Below are positions 13,928-18,720 of a stretch of DNA of 18,720 nt, piece by piece. The position numbers were made by a program, and so were the translations under genes. The first letter of the stretch is position 1, and every line of letters begins with the position of its first letter. Origin of the DNA: an uncultured Rhizobiaceae group bacterium (GTDB taxonomy: Bacteria > Pseudomonadota > Alphaproteobacteria > Rhizobiales > Rhizobiaceae); NCBI GenBank assembly GCA_938030645.1, contig CALHHQ010000066.1, positions 1-18,720 on the forward strand. Direction: 5' to 3'. Under the pieces are notes generated by a model. The model ran no database searches. It had not been told where the DNA came from and saw only the letters and a program-made list of their open reading frames with translations.

Positions 13928-15220
13928 ATGGCCCGGTTGGTGATGAAATTTGGTGGCACATCGGTCGCTGATCTGGAGCGTATCCACAATGTGGCACGTC
14001 ATGTGAAGCGTGAGCATGATGCTGGCCACGAAGTTGCCGTGGTGGTTTCAGCGATGTCTGGAAAAACAAATGAGCTTGTAAATTGGGTCAATGAAATGCC
14101 TAAAGTGGCAGGGTCCAACGCTCAAATTTATGACGCACGTGAATACGATGCTATTGTTGCTTCTGGTGAGCAAGTGACCAGCGGTTTGCTGGCTATTGCC
14201 TTGCAGTCTATGGGTGTCGATGCGCGGTCATGGCTTGGATGGCAAATCCCGCTCAAAACCAATGCTGTGCATGGTGCAGCACGGATCGAAGATATAGATG
14301 GCTCGGATATTATCGAGCGTATGGGTCGCGGGCAGGTTGCAGTTGTTGCTGGTTTTCAAGGCATTGGTCCTGACAATCGCATTGCGACTTTGGGTCGGGG
14401 TGGTTCTGACACAAGTGCTGTAGCAATCGCAGCCGGTGTGAAAGCTGACCGTTGCGACATCTATACTGATGTGGATGGCGTTTACACGACCGATCCGCGT
14501 TTGTGGGGCAAAACTGCAGGAGCTTCAAAAGCACAGCGTTTGGATAAGATCACATTTGAAGAGATGCTTGAAATGGCATCTCTTGGTGCAAAAGTTCTGC
14601 AGGTGCGTTCTGTGGAACTGGCCATGGTGCACGGTGTGCGAACATTTGTGAGATCCAGCTTTGATGACCCAGATTCAATTGATTCCAGCGACGGTGCAAA
14701 CCCGCCCGGCACGCTGATTTGTGACGAGGATGAGATCGTGGAACAGCAGACTGTAACGGGCATTGCTTACGCCAAAGACGAAGCGCAAATTTCACTCCGC
14801 AGAGTTTCCGACAAGCCGGGAATTGCAGCAGCCGTGTTCGGTCCTTTGGCCGATGCTCATGTGAATGTGGATATGATCGTACAAAACGTGTCGGAAGACG
14901 GTTCTGTCACCGATATGACTTTTACAGTGCCATCAAGCGATTTGGAGAAGGCCGTTTCGACGCTTGAAGCTTCAAAAGAATCCATCGGTTATGAAGTCGT
15001 GCAAAGTGATCCCGGCATGGTGAAAGTGTCTGTTGTCGGCATTGGTATGCGCAGCCATGCAGGTGTTGCATCGACTGCTTTTAAGGCATTGGCTGAAAAA
15101 GGGATTAATATTCGGGCAATCACCACGTCCGAGATTAAAATTTCTATTTTGATCGATCAGGATTATGCTGAACTTGCTGTACGCACGCTGCATTCAGTTT
15201 ACGGTCTAGACAAGGAGTAG
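13928..15220 (+). CDS. lysC: Aspartate kinase LysC
   Basis: LysC phosphorylates aspartate, the first step toward lysine, threonine, methionine and diaminopimelate. From ATG 13928 it has 430 residues, near the usual length for this type. Kinase-domain motifs are VMKFGGTSVADLERI (5-19), ASGEQVTSG, LGRGGSDTSAVA and DIYTDVDGVYTTDPR. Two C-terminal ACT-type regulatory segments follow (around SDKPGIAAAVFGPLADAHVN and VGIGMRSHAGVASTAFKALA), so feedback inhibition by lysine and/or threonine is expected from the family. The frame is open back to TTG 13796, but that stretch contains the leader hairpin and carries no aspartate-kinase motif, so ATG 13928 is preferred. It is followed after 65 bases by ptsP. 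Confidence 0.95.
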   Translation: MARLVMKFGGTSVADLERIHNVARHVKREHDAGHEVAVVVSAMSGKTNELVNWVNEMPKVAGSNAQIYDAREYDAIVASGEQVTSGLLAIALQSMGVDARSWLGWQIPLKTNAVHGAARIEDIDGSDIIERMGRGQVAVVAGFQGIGPDNRIATLGRGGSDTSAVAIAAGVKADRCDIYTDVDGVYTTDPRLWGKTAGASKAQRLDKITFEEMLEMASLGAKVLQVRSVELAMVHGVRTFVRSSFDDPDSIDSSDGANPPGTLICDEDEIVEQQTVTGIAYAKDEAQISLRRVSDKPGIAAAVFGPLADAHVNVDMIVQNVSEDGSVTDMTFTVPSSDLEKAVSTLEASKESIGYEVVQSDPGMVKVSVVGIGMRSHAGVASTAFKALAEKGINIRAITTSEIKISILIDQDYAELAVRTLHSVYGLDKE

Positions 15221-15252
15221 CAGCGCTGGCCTGACTGGCACAGCACTTGCTG

Positions 15253-15268
15253 GTTCTCTAAAGAGAAC
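15253..15268 (+). repeat. Short palindrome between lysC and ptsP
   Basis: GTTCTC-TAAA-GAGAAC is a perfect 6-bp inverted repeat, 17 bases before the ptsP start codon and just upstream of its AAGGAG ribosome-binding site. No T-run follows, so it is not a typical terminator. It could be an operator or an RNA-processing hairpin. Confidence 0.45.
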
Positions 15269-15285
15269 AAATCAAGGAGCTCACA

Positions 15286-17559
15286 ATGGACGGTCAAGTT
15301 ACCGGACCTCGGGTTCTGCTCAAGTACCTTCGCGAAGCGATGGCGGAACCTATTGGGCCCCAAGAGCGGCTCGACAGAATTGTGCAGCAAATTGCTGCTG
15401 CGATGTCTGCCCAAGTGTGTTCAGTTTATGTGCGTCGCGCCGATGATATTTTGGAACTTTTTGCCACGTTCGGTTTGAAGGCTGAAGCGGTTCACACGTC
15501 GCAATTGCGTGTGGGTCAAGGTCTTGTAGGTACCATTGCGGCGGCGGGTCGCCCACTCAATTTGTCTGAAGCGCAAAAACACCCGTCATTCGCCTATCTT
15601 CCAGAAACTGGCGAAGAAATTTACCAATCGTTTCTGGGCGTGCCCATGAAACGCGCAGGCCGCCCTTTGGGTGTGTTGGTGGTTCAAACAGAAGACATCA
15701 AACATTTCGATGCTGAAGAGATAGAAGCTCTTGAAACTGCTGCGATGGTTCTGTCGGATCTTGTGGCATCAGGCGATTTAAAAGGCTTGGCCCAACAGGG
15801 GACGCAGCTCGATCAATCGCGCCCCATCAGTTTAAATGGGGCTGCCTATTCTCCGGGCATTGGCATTGGCACGGTTGTTCTTCACGAATTGCGTGTGGTT
15901 GTCGAAAACCTGTTTGGTGATGATGAAGAAACGGAACTTCATCGCCTGGCTTTGGCGGTTACATCGCTTCGCGCATCTGTTGATGAACTGGTCTCGCGCA
16001 ATGTGGAAGACGCTGGGATGGCCGATGTGGGAGACCATGTGGATGTGCTCGAAACATACCGGATGTTTGCCCATGATCGCGGTTGGGTGCGTCGGATTGA
16101 AGATGCGATTCGTGATGGTTTGACCGCGGAGGCTGCGACTGAAAAAGTCAGTCAGGAAAACCGCACGCGATTGCTGCGCTCATCCGACCCTTATCTGCGT
16201 GAAAGATTGAATGACTTTGATGATCTGTCTCGTCGTTTGATGAAACAGTTGATGGGTGCTTCCGCCATTCCTCTGACTGAAGAAGAAGAGTTCATCGTTG
16301 TTGCGCGTTCTATGGGTGCTGCAGAACTGTTGGATTACGATCAACACCGCATTAGAGGCCTTGTTCTGGAAGAGGCAGCAGCCACAAGCCATGTGGTTAT
16401 CGTCGCAAGAGCACTTGGAATTCCAGTTGTGTCGCAAGTCCAAGGCTTTGTTGCACGAGCTGAAAACGGGGATGCACTCATCGTCGATGGAGATGATGGC
16501 AGCGTGCATTTACGCCCTGTTGAAGATCTTAGTGCAAATTATCTGGAGCGAATAGAGTTTCGTGCTGAACGCGAAGCGCGGTTTGATGCATTGCGCGATA
16601 AACCGGCCATCACGATTGATGGTGTAGACATTGACCTATTGCTGAACGCCGGTTTGACAATGGATTTACCGCAATTGGACCACACGGGTGCTGTTGGCAT
16701 TGGTCTTTTCCGCACAGAACTGCAGTTCATGATCTCAAGCCGTTTGCCGCGCATGAATGAACAAGAACGGTTCTACAAAAGCGTTCTGGAAGCCGCAAAT
16801 GGTCGCCCTGTCACATTCCGTACAGTGGATATTGGTGGTGATAAGGTTCTGCCTTATTTGCGTTCTGCAAAGGAAGACAATCCAGCGCTCGGTTGGCGGG
16901 CAATCCGTTTGTCTATAGACCGTCCGGGGCTTTTGCGCATGCAGTTGCGAGCATTGTTGAAAGCAGGCATTGGGCACACCCTAAAAATCAAACTTCCGAT
17001 GATCACAACGGTTACAGAAATTGATCAAGTACGTGCCATGCTCGATCATGAGATCGAAGCGCAAGCGCGATTTGGGCACGCTTTGCCAAATGAAATTTTA
17101 CTGGGTTCCATGATAGAAGTTCCACAACTTCTGTTTCAGCTTGATGAGTTAATGCAGAAGGTTGATTTCGTTTCTGTTGGTTCAAACGACCTGTTCCAAT
17201 TTATGGCGGCAAGTGATCGCACCAATGCTTATTTGGCCAACCGCTATAGCCCATTGTCGCGTCCGTTTTTGCGGGCTTTGCGCGAGATCGTTCGGGCAGC
17301 CGAACGTAACAACACATCACTTCAGTTGTGCGGAGAATTGGCGGGTGATCGATTGTCGGCCTTGGCTCTATTGGGGCTTGGATATCGTGCTATTTCAATG
17401 CCGCCTGCCTCGGTAGGGCCGATCAAAGAAATGATCCGCTCCATCGATATGGCGAAGATTAGTCATATGGTGAATGCTGCGGTGGATGAACCGATTGGTG
17501 CTCGCACGATGCGAGAAACACTTAGTGACTATGCTGACCAACATGGTATTGCGGTGTAA
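15286..17559 (+). CDS. ptsP: Phosphoenolpyruvate-protein phosphotransferase PtsP (EI-Ntr)
   Basis: PtsP starts the nitrogen phosphotransferase relay, taking phosphate from PEP to NPr and then EIIA-Ntr, which regulates metabolism and transport rather than sugar uptake. The 757 residues comprise an N-terminal GAF sensor domain (about 25-160), the EI N-terminal helical/phosphohistidine region (about 185-420) and the PEP-binding barrel (about 435-740). The phosphorylated His is His369 in ATSHVVIVARALGIP; barrel motifs include IGLFRTEL, RTVDIGGDK, NPALGWRAIR and SVGSNDLFQF; the catalytic Cys is Cys682 in LCGELAGD. In the GAF-EI enzymes I know, the His is preceded by GGxxSH or similar, whereas here it is EEAAATSH. 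AAGGAG lies before ATG 15286. Glutamine/2-oxoglutarate sensing through GAF is known in this family but not shown by sequence. Confidence 0.96.
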   Translation: MDGQVTGPRVLLKYLREAMAEPIGPQERLDRIVQQIAAAMSAQVCSVYVRRADDILELFATFGLKAEAVHTSQLRVGQGLVGTIAAAGRPLNLSEAQKHPSFAYLPETGEEIYQSFLGVPMKRAGRPLGVLVVQTEDIKHFDAEEIEALETAAMVLSDLVASGDLKGLAQQGTQLDQSRPISLNGAAYSPGIGIGTVVLHELRVVVENLFGDDEETELHRLALAVTSLRASVDELVSRNVEDAGMADVGDHVDVLETYRMFAHDRGWVRRIEDAIRDGLTAEAATEKVSQENRTRLLRSSDPYLRERLNDFDDLSRRLMKQLMGASAIPLTEEEEFIVVARSMGAAELLDYDQHRIRGLVLEEAAATSHVVIVARALGIPVVSQVQGFVARAENGDALIVDGDDGSVHLRPVEDLSANYLERIEFRAEREARFDALRDKPAITIDGVDIDLLLNAGLTMDLPQLDHTGAVGIGLFRTELQFMISSRLPRMNEQERFYKSVLEAANGRPVTFRTVDIGGDKVLPYLRSAKEDNPALGWRAIRLSIDRPGLLRMQLRALLKAGIGHTLKIKLPMITTVTEIDQVRAMLDHEIEAQARFGHALPNEILLGSMIEVPQLLFQLDELMQKVDFVSVGSNDLFQFMAASDRTNAYLANRYSPLSRPFLRALREIVRAAERNNTSLQLCGELAGDRLSALALLGLGYRAISMPPASVGPIKEMIRSIDMAKISHMVNAAVDEPIGARTMRETLSDYADQHGIAV

Positions 17560-17594
17560 CGCGACACCGACTTGGCTTCACATTCAGGATATTT

Positions 17595-18671
17595 ATGCTT
17601 CCTCAGGAAAAAATAGATCAGCTTCTCAATCGGCACCAAGAATTGGAAACTCAAATGAGTTCCAATCCCGATCAAGAGGCCTATGTCAAAATGGCTCAGG
17701 AGTTTGCAGCGCTTGGACCGGTGATCGAAAAAATCAAAGAAATGGAAGCGAACAAAGACGAACTTATGGGTTTGGCTGAACTTCTGTCGGATGCTGATAC
17801 AGACGCCGAAATGAAGGCGATGGCTGAAGAAGAGATGCCCGCTTTGAAACAGTCTATCGAAGAAGCGCAAGACGAATTGCAAATTTTGCTTCTGCCTAAA
17901 GATGCCGCCGATGACCGCAGTGTCATTTTGGAAGTGCGCGCAGGCACAGGCGGGTCTGAAGCTGCCCTTTTTGCGGGTGATTTGTTTCGCATGTATCAGC
18001 GTCATGCAGAAACCCATGGCTGGAAAGTCGAAGTGCTTTCTGAAAGCGCTGGCGAAGTGGGCGGCTACAAAGAGATCGTGGCGAACATCAAAGGCCACGG
18101 TGTATTTGCCCGTATGAAATTTGAATCAGGTGTTCACCGTGTGCAGCGGGTTCCTGAAACGGAATCTGGCGGGCGTGTTCACACGTCCGCTGCCACAGTT
18201 GCGGTATTACCAGAAGCGGAAGACGTGGATATTGAAATTCGCAATGAAGATTTGCGCATTGATACGATGCGCGCATCGGGCGCTGGTGGTCAGCATGTGA
18301 ACACGACGGATTCCGCCGTGCGCATTACTCATGTGCCCACTGGTGTCGTGGTGATTTCGTCTGAAAAATCCCAACATCAAAACCGCGCCAATGCCATGAA
18401 GGAATTGCGCACGCGCCTGTACGATATGGAGCGTCAGAAAATCGATCAGGAACGTGCCGATTCTCGCAAAGGGCAAGTGGGATCTGGGGATCGTTCAGAA
18501 CGCATTCGCACATATAATTTTCCGCAAGGACGGGTGTCTGACCACCGCATCAACCTCACGCTTTATAAGTTGGATCGATTGATTGCGGGTGAAGGGTTGG
18601 ACGAAATGTTTGATGCTCTTATCACCGATCACCAAGCGAGCCTTTTGGCGGCTATGGGCGATGAAAAGTAA
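17595..18671 (+). CDS. prfA: Peptide chain release factor 1 (RF1)
   Basis: RF1 recognises UAA and UAG stop codons and triggers peptide release. The 358 residues match the usual length (about 360). The codon-recognition PxT-type tripeptide is Pro-Glu-Thr (187-189) in VQRVPETESGGRVHTS; E. coli RF1 has PAT and RF2 has SPF, so this is RF1. The catalytic GGQ is at 231-233 in SGAGGQHVNTTDSAVRITH, where the Gln is methylated by PrmC in known bacteria. RAGTGGSEAALFAGDLFRMY (about 115-134) is another family hallmark. ATG 17595 follows ptsP by 35 bases with AGGAT upstream, and prmC starts 9 bases after its stop. Confidence 0.97.
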   Translation: MLPQEKIDQLLNRHQELETQMSSNPDQEAYVKMAQEFAALGPVIEKIKEMEANKDELMGLAELLSDADTDAEMKAMAEEEMPALKQSIEEAQDELQILLLPKDAADDRSVILEVRAGTGGSEAALFAGDLFRMYQRHAETHGWKVEVLSESAGEVGGYKEIVANIKGHGVFARMKFESGVHRVQRVPETESGGRVHTSAATVAVLPEAEDVDIEIRNEDLRIDTMRASGAGGQHVNTTDSAVRITHVPTGVVVISSEKSQHQNRANAMKELRTRLYDMERQKIDQERADSRKGQVGSGDRSERIRTYNFPQGRVSDHRINLTLYKLDRLIAGEGLDEMFDALITDHQASLLAAMGDEK

Positions 18672-18680
18672 TAGAAGGCG

Positions 18681-18720
18681 ATGACGCTGACATATAATCA
18701 GTTGCGTACCGAGCTGGTGG
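18681..18720 (+). CDS. prmC: Start of release-factor glutamine methyltransferase PrmC (5' fragment)
   Basis: Only 13 codons (MTLTYNQLRTELV) and one base are visible before the window ends. ATG 18681 has GAAGG just upstream and lies 9 bases after the prfA stop. PrmC methylates the Gln of the GGQ motif in RF1/RF2, and prfA-prmC is one of the most conserved gene pairs in bacteria. The call depends on this position; the fragment itself is too short to show any catalytic motif. Confidence 0.65.
   Translation, partial: MTLTYNQLRTELV

Noticed and set aside
17529..18098. 189-codon open frame on the minus strand opposite prfA
   Set aside because: It lies wholly antisense to ptsP/prfA coding sequence, its low-complexity Phe/His-rich composition is a typical shadow, and it has no recognisable domain.
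18153..18161. RF1 tripeptide Pro-Glu-Thr instead of E. coli Pro-Ala-Thr
   Set aside because: The central residue varies in RF1 (Thermus has Val) and Glu appears normal for alphaproteobacteria as far as I recall.

Overview
The window looks like chromosome from a Hyphomicrobiales-type (rhizobial-order) alphaproteobacterium with moderate GC, possibly marine. This is inferred from recognisable protein families and from gene order, not from any database search. SecA, ArgJ, an NDUFAF5-type methyltransferase-like protein beside ComF, UbiG, LysC, EI-Ntr (PtsP) and RF1 all have an alphaproteobacterial look, and their order broadly matches the arrangement I know from rhizobial genomes.

Layout. (1) 1-2342, minus strand: secA, cut by the window edge. 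(2) 2599-5950, plus: a tight run of a PpiC-type foldase, argJ, a GNAT acetyltransferase and a MutT-type Nudix hydrolase, followed by a small membrane-anchored protein of unknown function (6036-6341). (3) 6347-7210, minus: NDUFAF5-like protein, divergent from comF (7253-8092). (4) 8145-9691, plus: grxC, a Nit-family amidase and a DUF1178 zinc-ribbon protein, meeting convergently with ubiG (9695-10462, minus). (5) 10604-13731: a two-gene operon (diaminopropionate ammonia-lyase-like PLP enzyme plus M24 metallopeptidase) and a convergent secreted FG-GAP/VCBS-like protein. These three sit between ubiG and lysC and look like an accessory insertion. (6) 13928-18720, plus: lysC, ptsP, prfA and the start of prmC.

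Functional themes. SecA exports the PpiC foldase encoded divergently beside it. ArgJ (arginine synthesis) and LysC (aspartate-family amino acids) are biosynthetic entry or recycling steps. UbiG makes ubiquinone, and the NDUFAF5-like protein probably assists complex I. Glutaredoxin and Nit amidase are linked by glutathione. RF1 and its methyltransferase PrmC form the usual translation-termination pair.

Most of the window is conserved housekeeping DNA, and I found no CRISPR array, tRNA, rRNA, transposon or phage gene. The best leads are the PLP enzyme/M24 cassette, whose PLP enzyme lacks the aspartate used by E. coli diaminopropionate ammonia-lyase on the D-isomer; a terminator-like hairpin with an alternative pairing in the lysC leader; a hairpin that could mask the grxC ribosome-binding site; and two small uncharacterised envelope proteins. 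No stretch over 300 bases lacks a gene; the longest gap is 2343-2598.
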